Part shown: positions 9,226-17,866 of the stretch, piece after piece
Numbering within the stretch: the first letter of the stretch is position 1
How the letters are laid out: each line of letters begins with the position of its first letter
Assembly: GCA_028821195.1 (NCBI GenBank)
Contig: JAPPHB010000083.1
Location: 86,729 to 150,728, forward strand
Direction: 5' to 3'
Length of the DNA: 64,000 nt
DNA from: Gammaproteobacteria bacterium
GTDB lineage: Bacteria > Gemmatimonadota > Gemmatimonadetes > Longimicrobiales > Gaopeijiaceae
Notes under the pieces: generated by a model
What the model was told of the DNA's origin: nothing
Database searches by the model: none
The model's input: only the letters and a program-made list of their open reading frames with translations
Position numbers and translations under genes: made by a program

Positions 9226-11039
9226 TCCCCGACGACCAGGTCGAGGAGGTAAGGGCCCGCTCCGACATCGTCGCGGTGATCGGGGAACACATCCCGCTCA
9301 AGAGGGCCGGCAAGGACTACCGCGCGCTTTGTCCCTTCCACGAGGAAAAGACGCCCAGCTTCTACGTGGTTCCCTCGAAGGGCTTCTACAAGTGCTTCGG
9401 CTGCGGGGAGTCGGGCGATGTGTTCTCGTTCGTCATGAAGCGGATTGGGCTCGACTTCACGGAGGCGGTCAAGTATGCGGGCCGCAAGGCGGGGGTCGAG
9501 GTGCGCGAAGTGAAGGCGCGCCCGGAATACCAGGATCCCAACCGGCCCCTGTACGAGGCCAACGCCTTCGCGCGCGAGTACTACCGGGAGCAGCTCGCCG
9601 ATGCGGAAATCGGCCGGCTCGCCCGCGACTATCTGAAGAAGCGGGGCATCGACGCGGATACCGCGGAGGCTTTCGGCATCGGCTTCGCGCCGGACGAATG
9701 GCGCGGCCTGCGCGCCGCCGCCGCGCGCCACGGCATCGACGACGCGATCCTCCTGGACGCCGGTCTGGTGACCACCAGCGAGCGCTCCGAAGAGCCCTAT
9801 GATCGATTCCGGAGCCGCATCATCTTCCCCATCGAGGGCTTGACGGGGAAGGTCATCGCCTTCGGGGGCAGGCTGTTCGGCCCGGGGAAGGGAGCCAAGT
9901 ACCTGAATTCTCCGGAGACCCCGGTCTATCACAAGAGTGAGGAACTGTACGGTCTGGGTCGGGCGCGGCACGAGATCCGCAAGGAGGGGGCGGTGCTGCT
10001 GGTGGAGGGCTACACCGATGTCGTCTCCCTGGTGGCGCACGAAGTTCCCAACGTCGTCGCCTCGCTGGGGACCGCTCTGACCTCGGTGCAGGCCCGTCTG
10101 CTGGCCCGCTTCGCGTCGAGGGCGTTTCTCCTCTACGACAGCGACATGGCCGGCTTGAGGGCCACCTTCCGCGCCGCCGACGTCCTCCTGAGCGTGGGGA
10201 TCCACCCTTCCGTAGTGACGCTGCCCAGGGGCGAGGATCCGGATTCGGTGGCGCGCCGCGAGGGACGGGAGGCGCTGATGGGGTATGTCGAGGACGCGGT
10301 CGACGTGCTCGACCGGAAGCTGCAGATTCTGACCGGGCGGGACCGCCTGTCCTCGATCGACGGCATCCGTGACGCCGTGGACCGCCTTCTCCCGACCCTG
10401 CGCGCGACCACCGATCCGGCGCTGCGCGACATCTACATCTCCAGGGTGGCGGCGGAAACCGGAGTGCGGCGCGAGACGCTGGAGGAGGAGATCGCGCGGA
10501 CGCCCGCCATGCCGGGCGGAGCGACCGTCCCCGCTCCGCAGCCCAGGGTTCGGCGGGTGCGGAAACCGCTCATGGGCGCCGAGCGCCAGCTCCTGCAGGT
10601 GCTTGTCAACGACCGCCGGCTCATCGACCGGGCGAGCGAGGCGGTGGGCCCGGAGGACTTTGTCCACCCGGCCAACCGCGCCATATTCCGGGCGTTGACC
10701 GAGAATCCGGAGCTGGACCGGGCCCCGGAGGAAATGGAGGCGATTGCTGCCGGTCGCCTTGCGGCCCTGCTCGCCGGCACCGAAGAAGTCGGTCACGCGG
10801 CCCGTGTGCTCGATGACTCGGCGCGCAGGATGCGTGGCGCACCGCTGGCCGAGCGGGCGCGGGAGTTGAGAGAGGCGATCGCCAGGGAGTTGGACCACGA
10901 GCGGAAGCGGCAACTGATCTCCGAACTGGAGGAACTGCAAAGGAAGAAGCGCGAAATCGATCCATCCCACTGGACCCCGGCCGTTCGGCATCGCCCGGGT
11001 CCCGGCGAAGGAACCGCATCCAACGAGGAGAGACCATAG
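9222..11039 (+). CDS. dnaG: DNA primase DnaG
   Basis: DnaG makes RNA primers at the replication fork. The N-terminal CHC2 zinc finger is complete (CPFHEEKTPSF, then YKCFGCGESGDVFSF, about residues 37-70). The catalytic core carries LYGLGRARHEI and the TOPRIM elements VEGYTDVVSL and YDSDMAGLRA at about 255-320. The C-terminal third is helical and corresponds to the helicase-binding domain. The length of 605 residues is standard. It starts with GTG overlapping the mutS2 stop. In many bacteria dnaG is followed by rpoD; here a zinc-ribbon coiled-coil gene follows instead. Confidence 0.96.
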   Translation: MIPDDQVEEVRARSDIVAVIGEHIPLKRAGKDYRALCPFHEEKTPSFYVVPSKGFYKCFGCGESGDVFSFVMKRIGLDFTEAVKYAGRKAGVEVREVKARPEYQDPNRPLYEANAFAREYYREQLADAEIGRLARDYLKKRGIDADTAEAFGIGFAPDEWRGLRAAAARHGIDDAILLDAGLVTTSERSEEPYDRFRSRIIFPIEGLTGKVIAFGGRLFGPGKGAKYLNSPETPVYHKSEELYGLGRARHEIRKEGAVLLVEGYTDVVSLVAHEVPNVVASLGTALTSVQARLLARFASRAFLLYDSDMAGLRATFRAADVLLSVGIHPSVVTLPRGEDPDSVARREGREALMGYVEDAVDVLDRKLQILTGRDRLSSIDGIRDAVDRLLPTLRATTDPALRDIYISRVAAETGVRRETLEEEIARTPAMPGGATVPAPQPRVRRVRKPLMGAERQLLQVLVNDRRLIDRASEAVGPEDFVHPANRAIFRALTENPELDRAPEEMEAIAAGRLAALLAGTEEVGHAARVLDDSARRMRGAPLAERARELREAIARELDHERKRQLISELEELQRKKREIDPSHWTPAVRHRPGPGEGTASNEERP

Positions 11040-11041
11040 CC

Positions 11042-11752
11042 GTGCCGACCTACGCATCGCTGCAGGAGCTACAGAAGATCGACGCTGAAATCGACCGTGC
11101 TACCTCCCGTATCGAGGGATTCGTCCCGTTGTTGGAGGAGCTGGACTCGCGGGGGCGCGAACTGGAGGCAGGGATCGAACGCGCCCGCACCCGGCTGAGG
11201 GAACTGCGCGTCGCGGAGCGCCGACTCGAGCGGACGGCCGAGGAGAAGCGGAATCGGCTGAGGATGCTGCGGGATCGGCTTCTACAGGTGCACAACCTCC
11301 GCCAGGAAGCGGCGGTGCGGGCGGAAATGGATCTTCTGAACCGCTCCGTGGACGGGGACGAGCTGGAGGCCCTGACCTACCTGGACCAGATCCGCAAGCG
11401 GGAAGACGAGGCAGAGCAACTGGAGCGGGAGCTGGCGGACGAGCGGGAAAAGGCCGGACCCCGAAAGCGGGAGATCGAGCTGGAGCGGGAAGACGCGGAG
11501 CGTTCGCTCGCTTCGCTGCAGGTCCGCAGGGAAGCCTGCGCCGCCGGACTCGATCGCCGGGAGCGGGAGGTGTACGAGGGCCTGCGCTCAACCCGGAAGG
11601 GAGCCATCGTGATGTCCATAACGGCCGACGGGGCGTGTGGGCGGTGTTTTTCCATGGTCCCGCTGCAGGTGCAGGCGGAGGTCAGGGGCGGCAGCACCCT
11701 TCGGCGGTGCGAAGCGTGCGGCATCATCTTCGCCTCTCCCGACGGCGAGTAG
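11042..11752 (+). CDS. Coiled-coil protein with C-terminal C4 zinc ribbon
   Basis: This 236-residue protein belongs to a widespread but poorly characterised family sometimes annotated as C4-type zinc ribbon domain protein. Residues 5-180 are almost entirely Arg/Glu/Leu-rich coiled coil. The C-terminal ribbon uses C199, C202, C223 and C226 (CGRC and CEAC). It starts with GTG two bases after the dnaG stop, so it is probably in the same transcript. The family often lies near replication or Nif3-like genes, and a nucleic-acid-associated role has been suggested; nothing in the sequence proves it. Confidence 0.82.
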   Translation: MPTYASLQELQKIDAEIDRATSRIEGFVPLLEELDSRGRELEAGIERARTRLRELRVAERRLERTAEEKRNRLRMLRDRLLQVHNLRQEAAVRAEMDLLNRSVDGDELEALTYLDQIRKREDEAEQLERELADEREKAGPRKREIELEREDAERSLASLQVRREACAAGLDRREREVYEGLRSTRKGAIVMSITADGACGRCFSMVPLQVQAEVRGGSTLRRCEACGIIFASPDGE

Positions 11753-11763
11753 CCGCGCCCGGG

Positions 11764-13527
11764 ATGCTCCCGCCGGCTCCCGTGCCCCGCTGGAGCGTTG
11801 CCCCCGCGCCCCCCGCGCCCCAGGTCGCGGAACTGCGCAGGCAGCTCAACCTTCCCCGGGCGATGTGCGTGGTGCTGGCCGTGCGTGGATTCGGGCAACC
11901 CAACGCGGCCCGCTCCTTCCTGCGCCCGTCGCTGGGGGGAATGCCCGATCCGGCGTCGCTCGCCGATGCCGTGCCCGCGTGCGAGCGCATGCTGACGGCG
12001 GTCGAGCGCGGCGAGACCATCCTGGTGCACGGCGACTACGACGTCGACGGCATCGCAGCCGCCGCGCTCCTGACGCGCTGCCTGCGCGCGCTCGGGGGAC
12101 GGGTGGTCCCCTTCGTGCCCCATCGCCTTCGCGATGGCTACGACTTCGGCGTTGCGGGGCTCGCGGCCGCGAGCTCCGCCGGAGCCACCCTCCTGGTAAC
12201 CGCCGATTCGGGCACGCGCGCCCACGGCGCGGTGGAAGAAGCCCGGCGGGCTTCCTTGGACGTCATCATAACCGATCACCACACCCCCGACCGGACGCTG
12301 CCACGCTCGTTCGCGCTGGTGAACCCGCGCAGGGAGGACTGCAGCTACCCCAACCAGGACCTTTCGGGGACCGGCGTGGTGTTCGAACTCGCGCGCCTGC
12401 TGGGCCGCATGACCGGGTCGGAGGCCATCGGGCCGCTGCCGCACGTGGAGCTGGTCGCGCTCGCTACCATCGCGGATCTGGTGACCCTCTCGCACCACAA
12501 CCGCGTCCTGGTGCGTCACGGCCTGAACGCCCTGCAAGATACCGGCAACGCCGGGCTGCGCGCCCTCATGCAGATGGCGCGGGTGCGCGGCCCGGTCACC
12601 CCCGGCCATATCGGCTTCACTCTGGCGCCCCGTATCAACGCGGCGGGACGGGTGGGCGAATCGCGGCGGGCGCTCGACCTCCTGCTCACGGACGACGAGG
12701 GAGAGGCGGCACGTCTCGCGGGCGCGCTGGAATCGTACAACGCCGAGCGCAAGCAGACCGAGGCGCGCGTCCTCCAGGAGGCACTGGCGCGCCTGGCTCC
12801 GTCCTACGATCCGGGGCGCGACTTCGGGCTGGTGCTGGCATCGCGCGGCTGGCACCCGGGCGTGATCGGCATCGTGGCCTCCCGGCTCGTGGACCGCCTC
12901 CACCGGCCGACCATCCTCGTCTCGGTGGACGGCGACACCGCGCGCGGCAGCGCCCGCTCCATTTCCGGCTTCGACATCCTGGCCGCGATCGCGAAGGGCC
13001 GGCGCCATCTCGACCGCTTCGGCGGACACCGGCAGGCGGCGGGGATGAGCCTCGCGCCCGAGCGCATCGATGCCTTTCGGGCGTCGTTCAACGAGGCCGC
13101 CGAGCGGGAACTCGCCGATCGCGATCTGCGCCCGCATCTGGTCGCCGACGCGGAGATCCGCCTCGAGGAGGTCACGGAGCCGCTGGTGCGCTACCTGCGG
13201 CACATGGGTCCGCACGGCATCGGCAATCCGCGCCCCCTGTTCCTGGCGCGCGGGATCAGGCTGGACGAGCCCGTGAAGACGGTGAAGGGCGCGCACCTCA
13301 GGATGCGCCTGCGCGATCGCACGGGGACGCTGGACGCGATCGGATTCGGGATGGCGGGTCGGGTCGAGCCCGGGACACTGCTTCCGGGACCGGTTGACGC
13401 GGTGTTTCGGCTCAAGCTCGACAACTACCGCGGGGTCCCGCTCATCCAGGCCGAACTCAAGGGCATCGGCCCGGCCTCGTCTCGGTCCGTCACCCCGGCG
13501 AGAGCGCCGCTGGAGTCACCGGCGTGA
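11764..13527 (+). CDS. recJ: Single-stranded-DNA-specific exonuclease RecJ
   Basis: RecJ is a 5'-3' ssDNA exonuclease of the DHH phosphoesterase superfamily used in recombination and repair. The metal-binding motifs are visible: HGDYDVDGIAAAALL, TADSGT, and the DHH motif in ITDHHTPDR. They are followed by the DHHA1 elements (SRGWHPGVIGIVASRL and the GGHRQAAGMS motif) and a C-terminal OB-like domain. The ATG at 11764 gives 587 residues, the usual size. The open frame runs further upstream inside the previous gene, but that extension has no family match. The stop overlaps the GTG of rsmD. Confidence 0.95.
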   Translation: MLPPAPVPRWSVAPAPPAPQVAELRRQLNLPRAMCVVLAVRGFGQPNAARSFLRPSLGGMPDPASLADAVPACERMLTAVERGETILVHGDYDVDGIAAAALLTRCLRALGGRVVPFVPHRLRDGYDFGVAGLAAASSAGATLLVTADSGTRAHGAVEEARRASLDVIITDHHTPDRTLPRSFALVNPRREDCSYPNQDLSGTGVVFELARLLGRMTGSEAIGPLPHVELVALATIADLVTLSHHNRVLVRHGLNALQDTGNAGLRALMQMARVRGPVTPGHIGFTLAPRINAAGRVGESRRALDLLLTDDEGEAARLAGALESYNAERKQTEARVLQEALARLAPSYDPGRDFGLVLASRGWHPGVIGIVASRLVDRLHRPTILVSVDGDTARGSARSISGFDILAAIAKGRRHLDRFGGHRQAAGMSLAPERIDAFRASFNEAAERELADRDLRPHLVADAEIRLEEVTEPLVRYLRHMGPHGIGNPRPLFLARGIRLDEPVKTVKGAHLRMRLRDRTGTLDAIGFGMAGRVEPGTLLPGPVDAVFRLKLDNYRGVPLIQAELKGIGPASSRSVTPARAPLESPA

Positions 13528-14057
13528 GAATCATCGCCGGACGCTGGCGCGGCCACCGGTTGAAGCCGCTGCGGGGCAAGGGCGTGCGTCCGACTTCCGA
13601 CCGGGTGCGCGAGGCGTGGATGGCGGCGCTCGGCGCCGACCTGGAAGGGGCTGTGGTAGTGGATCTGTTCGCGGGCTCTGGCGCGCTCGGGCTCGAGGCT
13701 CTGAGCCGCGGCGCGAGCCACGTGACCTTCGTGGATCTTTCGTGGGGCGCGCTCCGGGTTCTGCGGGCCAACGTCGGGCTGCTGGGCGCAGGGACCCTCA
13801 CCCGCGTGGTGCGCGCCGACGCCCTGGGGTACACGAAGCGCATGCAGCGGGAAGAGGTCGATCTGGCGCTGGCCGACCCCCCCTACGGACGCGGGCTGGC
13901 GGGGCGCCTCCTCGATCTCTACGGCGAGCGTCCGTTTGCGGGCGCCCTGTGGGTGGAGCATCGTTCCCGGGAAGAGCTGCCCGGCTGTTCCGGGCTTCGG
14001 CTGCGCCAAAGAGTGTACGGAGACACCACGCTGACCATCGCGGAGGCTGACGCATGA
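13524..14057 (+). CDS. rsmD: 16S rRNA (guanine(966)-N(2))-methyltransferase RsmD
   Basis: RsmD methylates G966 of 16S rRNA. The family start RIIAGRWRGHRLKPL, the GVRPTSDRVREAW segment, the SAM-binding DLFAGSGALGLEALSRGA and the catalytic DPPYG motif are all present in 177 residues. It begins with a GTG overlapping the recJ stop and its own stop overlaps the ATG of coaD, a very common rsmD-coaD gene pair. The call is secure. Confidence 0.95.
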   Translation: MRIIAGRWRGHRLKPLRGKGVRPTSDRVREAWMAALGADLEGAVVVDLFAGSGALGLEALSRGASHVTFVDLSWGALRVLRANVGLLGAGTLTRVVRADALGYTKRMQREEVDLALADPPYGRGLAGRLLDLYGERPFAGALWVEHRSREELPGCSGLRLRQRVYGDTTLTIAEADA

Positions 14058-14572
14058 GCGGTGCCGGGAACCTGGTCGCCATCTATCCGGGGTCGTTCGA
14101 TCCCGTCACGCTCGGTCACGAGGACATCGTCCAGCGCACGCTGTGCGTCGCCGACCGGGTCGTGGTCGCGGTGGCGCACAGCTCGACCCAGTCCAAGCGC
14201 CAGCTGTTCAGCGTTGAAGAACGGGTGCGCCTCCTGCAGGAAGTGTTTCAGGACGAGGCGCGCGTGGAATGCACTTCCTTCGAGGGCCTGCTGGTGGACT
14301 TTGCCCGCGCCCGCGGGGCACGCTTCATGATTCGCGGCCTTCGGGCGGTGTCGGACTTCGAGTACGAATTCCAGATGGCCCAGATGAATCGCCAGCTGTG
14401 GCCCGGCGCGGAGACCCTCTTCCTCATGCCGGACGTGTCGTACGCGTTCCTTTCCTCTTCTCTGGTTCGCGAAGTCGCCGTCCTGGGCGGGGATATCTCC
14501 AGGTTCGTCTCGCCGCTCGTGGCCCGCGGGATCCGCCGGAAACTCGAGAACCACCGGAGGGCGGAGGAGTGA
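14054..14572 (+). CDS. coaD: Phosphopantetheine adenylyltransferase CoaD
   Basis: CoaD catalyses the penultimate step of coenzyme A synthesis, transferring AMP from ATP to 4'-phosphopantetheine. The nucleotidyltransferase motif is YPGSFDPVTLGHEDI at about residues 11-25. RGLRAVSDFEYEFQMAQMNR and the ISSSxxRE-like FLSSSLVREVA are also present. The 172 residues are a little longer than typical because of the tail. It is translationally coupled to rsmD. A gap of about 130 bp follows before the partner-switch genes. Confidence 0.96.
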   Translation: MSGAGNLVAIYPGSFDPVTLGHEDIVQRTLCVADRVVVAVAHSSTQSKRQLFSVEERVRLLQEVFQDEARVECTSFEGLLVDFARARGARFMIRGLRAVSDFEYEFQMAQMNRQLWPGAETLFLMPDVSYAFLSSSLVREVAVLGGDISRFVSPLVARGIRRKLENHRRAEE

Positions 14573-14599
14573 TGGCGCCGGCCCCCGGTGCGGAGCGCC

Positions 14600-14629
14600 T
14601 TGCCCGCCCCCGCCGCCTTCAAGTAAACT
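14600..14629 (+). promoter_or_regulatory. Candidate sigma70-type promoter for the partner-switch operon
   Basis: TTGCCC at 14600-14605 and TAAACT at 14624-14629 are separated by 18 bp in the only sizeable gap between coaD and the STAS gene. The match is moderate (-10 agrees with TATAAT at four positions). It is a prediction from sequence alone. Confidence 0.35.
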
Positions 14630-14705
14630 GCCCCGCACTTCGCCCGACCTTCCACGCCGTCGGCGGATCCAGCGCGGATTCCATCAGAAAAACGCGGAGC
14701 CCGGC

Positions 14706-15038
14706 ATGCCCTTCATCGTAGAACAATCCGGCGCGATCACCATCATCAGCGTAACCGGACACCTCATCGTCGCGAACCGCCAGGAGCTCAAGCACGTCGT
14801 GCTCGAGCGGCTGCGGACCGGGGACCGGGAGTTCCTTATCGACTTTGCCGAAACCGGCTACATCGACTCGTCCGGACTGGGGGTGCTGGTGTCCCTGTCC
14901 AAGAAGGTGCGGGAGCAGGGTGGAGAACTCCGGCTGGCGGCGCTCAACGAAGACCTGCGCACCCTCTTCCAGCTCACCAAGCTCGACACCCTTTTCACCA
15001 TCGTGGATTCCCGCGAAGAGGGCCTCCGGGACGGCTGA
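14706..15038 (+). CDS. STAS-domain anti-sigma factor antagonist
   Basis: This 110-residue single-domain protein resembles SpoIIAA/RsbV. In these systems the unphosphorylated antagonist sequesters a serine kinase anti-sigma factor. The diagnostic loop GYIDSSGLGVLVSL places the phosphorylatable serine at 55 or 56. It is the first gene of a three-gene set with an RsbW-like kinase (37 bp downstream) and a PP2C phosphatase, so the three parts of a partner switch are encoded together. The sigma factor or other target is not in the window. Confidence 0.88.
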   Translation: MPFIVEQSGAITIISVTGHLIVANRQELKHVVLERLRTGDREFLIDFAETGYIDSSGLGVLVSLSKKVREQGGELRLAALNEDLRTLFQLTKLDTLFTIVDSREEGLRDG

Positions 15039-15074
15039 GCTTCGTTCGAGAGGCTCCATGCCCGGCGGTGGCCC

Positions 15075-15506
15075 ATGGATCCGGAGCTGATCTTCCACCT
15101 CCCGAGCGACGTCCTCCGCATCGAGGACGCCGTCGAGAAGGTGGTCGCGCGCTGCCATCGCATCATCGAGCTCGAGCGAAGGGCCAGCCGCGTCCGCATG
15201 AATCTTCGCGTGGCGCTTGCGGAAGCGCTTTCCAACGCGATGCTGTATGGCAACGGCGCCGACCGGTCGAAGCGGGTGCGCGTGGAGCTGACGATCACCA
15301 CCAGGGCCATCATCACCCGGGTAACGGATGAAGGCCCGGGTTTCGACTACGAGGACATCCCGGATCCGACCACCCCCGAGAGCCTCCTGAAGCCCGACGG
15401 ACGGGGGATCTTCCTGATGCGCAAACTGCTGGACGAGGTCTCCTTCAACGAGCGGGGCAACTCCGTCACCCTGCTGCTGAGACGCGATCAGGTACGACGC
15501 GAATGA
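15075..15506 (+). CDS. RsbW-like serine kinase / ATP-binding protein
   Basis: This is a 143-residue GHKL-type ATPase of the RsbW/SpoIIAB kind, which phosphorylates STAS antagonists and holds a sigma factor or other partner. The N box is ALAEALSNAMLYGN, the G1 box DEGPGFD and the G2 box DGRGIFLMRKL. There is no histidine-kinase dimerisation domain. It lies between the STAS gene and the phosphatase gene, whose start overlaps its stop, so the set should be made in coordinated amounts. The regulated target is unknown. Confidence 0.87.
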   Translation: MDPELIFHLPSDVLRIEDAVEKVVARCHRIIELERRASRVRMNLRVALAEALSNAMLYGNGADRSKRVRVELTITTRAIITRVTDEGPGFDYEDIPDPTTPESLLKPDGRGIFLMRKLLDEVSFNERGNSVTLLLRRDQVRRE

Positions 15507-17065
15507 GCGAGCCCGGACCTCCGCGGCTGCCTCAGCCGGCCCGCGCAACGCTGGACGAGTTTGCCGGGAGCTTCCGGTGGCGGCTGAGCGTGCGCGATCT
15601 GGTCTCCGGTCGCCGGATGTACCCGGAGGAATCCGGGACCGACCTGCCGGCCAGCGAGCAGGACGAGGCCCTGACGCGGCGACTGAGCACCCGCGAGGGC
15701 CGCAGCCTGGAGCTTGAGATCCGTCCCGCGGATCCGACTCTGGCGCCGGCCGCCGATCTCGTCTGCTCGCAGCTGATCCGGGTCCTGGATTCGGAACAGG
15801 AAATCAGCTTCCTCAGCGGCGAGTTGTCGGCGCGCTACGAGGAAATCAACCTGCTTTACTCGATCAGCGAGATCCTGGGCTCGATCCTGGAGCTGGGAGA
15901 AGCCGCACGCGTCATCCTCAAGGAGGTATGCGACGTCCTGGGAGCCCGCCGCGGGTCGCTGTGGGTCTACGATGCCGGCGACGGACTGCTGCACCAGGTC
16001 GCGGCCGAAGGAATCGCGGGACTGGAGGGGCCGCTCGATCCCGCGGGGCAAATGCTCACCGCGCGGGTGTTCCGGGAGCGCGAGGCGATCATCAGCACCG
16101 GTGGCGACAGCCGGCATCCGGTGACCGCCCCCAGCCTGCGCTCCGAATCGGCCCTCCTGGTGCCCATCCAGTACGCGCCGCAGGCGGGGCAGGCGCGCAC
16201 GGTCGGTGTCATCAACCTGTTCGGGCGCAAGGGAAGCTGCTCCTTCTCGGCCGGGGACCGCAAGCTGCTGACCGCCATCGCCAGCCAGATCGGCGCGGCG
16301 CTCGAGAATCACCGACTGTTCCGCGAGAGCCGGGCGCGGGACCGAATGGCGCACGAGATGGAACTGGCCCACAACCTTCAGATGCGGCTGCTTCAGCCGG
16401 TCGATCAGCTTGGGCTGAGCCAGGTGGCCGCGGAGGTGCAGCCGGCGGAGCAGGTGGGGGGCGACTTCTACCACTTCATCAAGCTCTCCGGCGGCCGGCT
16501 CGGCGTCATGATCGGCGACGTGTCGAGCCACGGCTTCCCCGCGGCCCTCATCATGGCGCTGGCCCTTTCGGCCGCGTCCATCTTCGCAGGCGAGACCGAG
16601 AGTCCGGCGGAGGTGCTCCGTCACGTGGACGACGCGCTCCGCGACGAGCTCGAGACCACCGAGATGTTCCTCACCCTGTTCTACGGCGTGCTGGATCCAG
16701 CCGCGGGCGAGCTGGTGTATTCCAATGCGGGCCACCCACACGCCTTCGCCTTCCGGCGGGGCAGGAGGGAGCGGCGGCTGGCGGCCACCGACCCACCGGT
16801 CGGGATCGCCGGGCCCGGTTCCTATTCCGAAGCCAGCGTGCCCTGGGTCGCGGGAGAGGATCTGCTGTTTCTGTTTACCGACGGCCTCTCGGACTCGCTG
16901 GCCACCAGCGGTTCGCGCAGCGGGGAGGAGGCGGTGCTTGCGGAGGCGCGGCAGCAGGTCGACCGGGGTCCGGGCGCCATCGTCGAGTCGCTCTTCCGGC
17001 TTGCCGCCGAACCGACCCGCGCGATACCCGCCGACGACCGCACCGCCCTGGCCCTGAGGCTCTGA
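15503..17065 (+). CDS. GAF-domain PP2C-type serine phosphatase (RsbU/SpoIIE-like)
   Basis: This 520-residue protein should dephosphorylate the upstream STAS antagonist and so switch the module on. A short unassigned N-terminal segment is followed by a GAF sensor at about 115-270 and a coiled linker. The SpoIIE-type phosphatase then occupies about 290-520. Its metal-site motifs are GGDFYHF, GDVSSHGFPAALIMA, SNAGHPHAF and FLFTDGLSDS. There is no membrane segment, so the signal is probably cytoplasmic. The ATGA overlap with the kinase gene indicates coupling. What the GAF domain senses is not visible. Confidence 0.88.
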   Translation: MSEPGPPRLPQPARATLDEFAGSFRWRLSVRDLVSGRRMYPEESGTDLPASEQDEALTRRLSTREGRSLELEIRPADPTLAPAADLVCSQLIRVLDSEQEISFLSGELSARYEEINLLYSISEILGSILELGEAARVILKEVCDVLGARRGSLWVYDAGDGLLHQVAAEGIAGLEGPLDPAGQMLTARVFREREAIISTGGDSRHPVTAPSLRSESALLVPIQYAPQAGQARTVGVINLFGRKGSCSFSAGDRKLLTAIASQIGAALENHRLFRESRARDRMAHEMELAHNLQMRLLQPVDQLGLSQVAAEVQPAEQVGGDFYHFIKLSGGRLGVMIGDVSSHGFPAALIMALALSAASIFAGETESPAEVLRHVDDALRDELETTEMFLTLFYGVLDPAAGELVYSNAGHPHAFAFRRGRRERRLAATDPPVGIAGPGSYSEASVPWVAGEDLLFLFTDGLSDSLATSGSRSGEEAVLAEARQQVDRGPGAIVESLFRLAAEPTRAIPADDRTALALRL

Positions 17066-17068
17066 GAC

Positions 17069-17866
17069 GTGCGGCCGAAGCGTTCCCTCGGCCAGAACTT
17101 CCTGGTGGACCCCAACCTTCAGCGGGCCATCGTCAGGGCGCTCGAGGTGCAGGCGGCCGATGAGGTGCTGGAGATCGGGCCCGGGACAGGCGCGCTCACC
17201 CGCCATCTCGTCGATCTGCCCCGCCGCCTCGTGCTCGTGGAGCTCGACCGCGAGCTGGCCGGCCGCCTCGCGCAGGAACTGGACGGGCGCCCACAGGTGA
17301 CCCTCGTGCAGGGGGACATCCTCGACACCGACATCGCGGCCCTTGCCGAGGATATCTCCGCCCTCAAGGTGATCGGCAACATTCCCTACAACCGCACTTC
17401 ACCGATCGTCTTTCGGCTTCTCGAACGCCCGCGGCCGGCCGAGATCGTCGTCATGGTTCAGAAGGAAGTCGGCGAGCGCATGCTGGCGGCTCCGGGCTCC
17501 CGAACCTACGGGGCGCTGTCGGTGGGGGTCCGGGTGGTGGCGCGCGTGGAGCGCGTCCTGCGCGTGCGGCGGACGGCGTTTCGCCCCGTCCCGCGGGTCG
17601 ACTCCGTGGTGGTGCGCATTCGGCCCTTTCACCCACCCCCGATCTCCGCCGCGCGGGAGAAGGCCGTGCGCGTCCTGACCCGTGCGGCCTTTCAGCGCCG
17701 CCGCAAGCAGTTTCAGCGGATTCTCCGGGACGATCCGGCCTATCGCCTGAGCCGCCGGGAGGTGGCGGAGATGGAGACGCGCAGCGGGCTGGACCTGACG
17801 CGACGTCCCGAAACCTTCGCCCCCGAAGACTTCGTCCGTCTGGCGAAGATGTTGGAGCGGACATGA
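17069..17866 (+). CDS. rsmA: 16S rRNA (adenine(1518)-N(6)/adenine(1519)-N(6))-dimethyltransferase RsmA
   Basis: RsmA/KsgA dimethylates two adjacent adenines near the 3' end of 16S rRNA. The start RPKRSLGQNFLVDPN, the SAM motif EIGPGTGALT and the catalytic NIPYN motif are all present in 265 residues, with the C-terminal AFQRRRKQFQR helix typical of the family. Translation starts with GTG three bases after the phosphatase stop, and the stop overlaps the next gene's ATG. rsmA is not functionally tied to the partner switch; it simply shares the transcript. Confidence 0.94.
   Translation: MRPKRSLGQNFLVDPNLQRAIVRALEVQAADEVLEIGPGTGALTRHLVDLPRRLVLVELDRELAGRLAQELDGRPQVTLVQGDILDTDIAALAEDISALKVIGNIPYNRTSPIVFRLLERPRPAEIVVMVQKEVGERMLAAPGSRTYGALSVGVRVVARVERVLRVRRTAFRPVPRVDSVVVRIRPFHPPPISAAREKAVRVLTRAAFQRRRKQFQRILRDDPAYRLSRREVAEMETRSGLDLTRRPETFAPEDFVRLAKMLERT

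Noticed and set aside
8325..11057. Minus-strand open frame of 910 codons across mutS2, dnaG and the gene after
   Set aside because: It is antisense to three well-supported genes and has the Arg/Pro/Gly-rich composition expected from high GC at third codon positions. Similar shadows lie opposite dnaJ, ftsH and eno.
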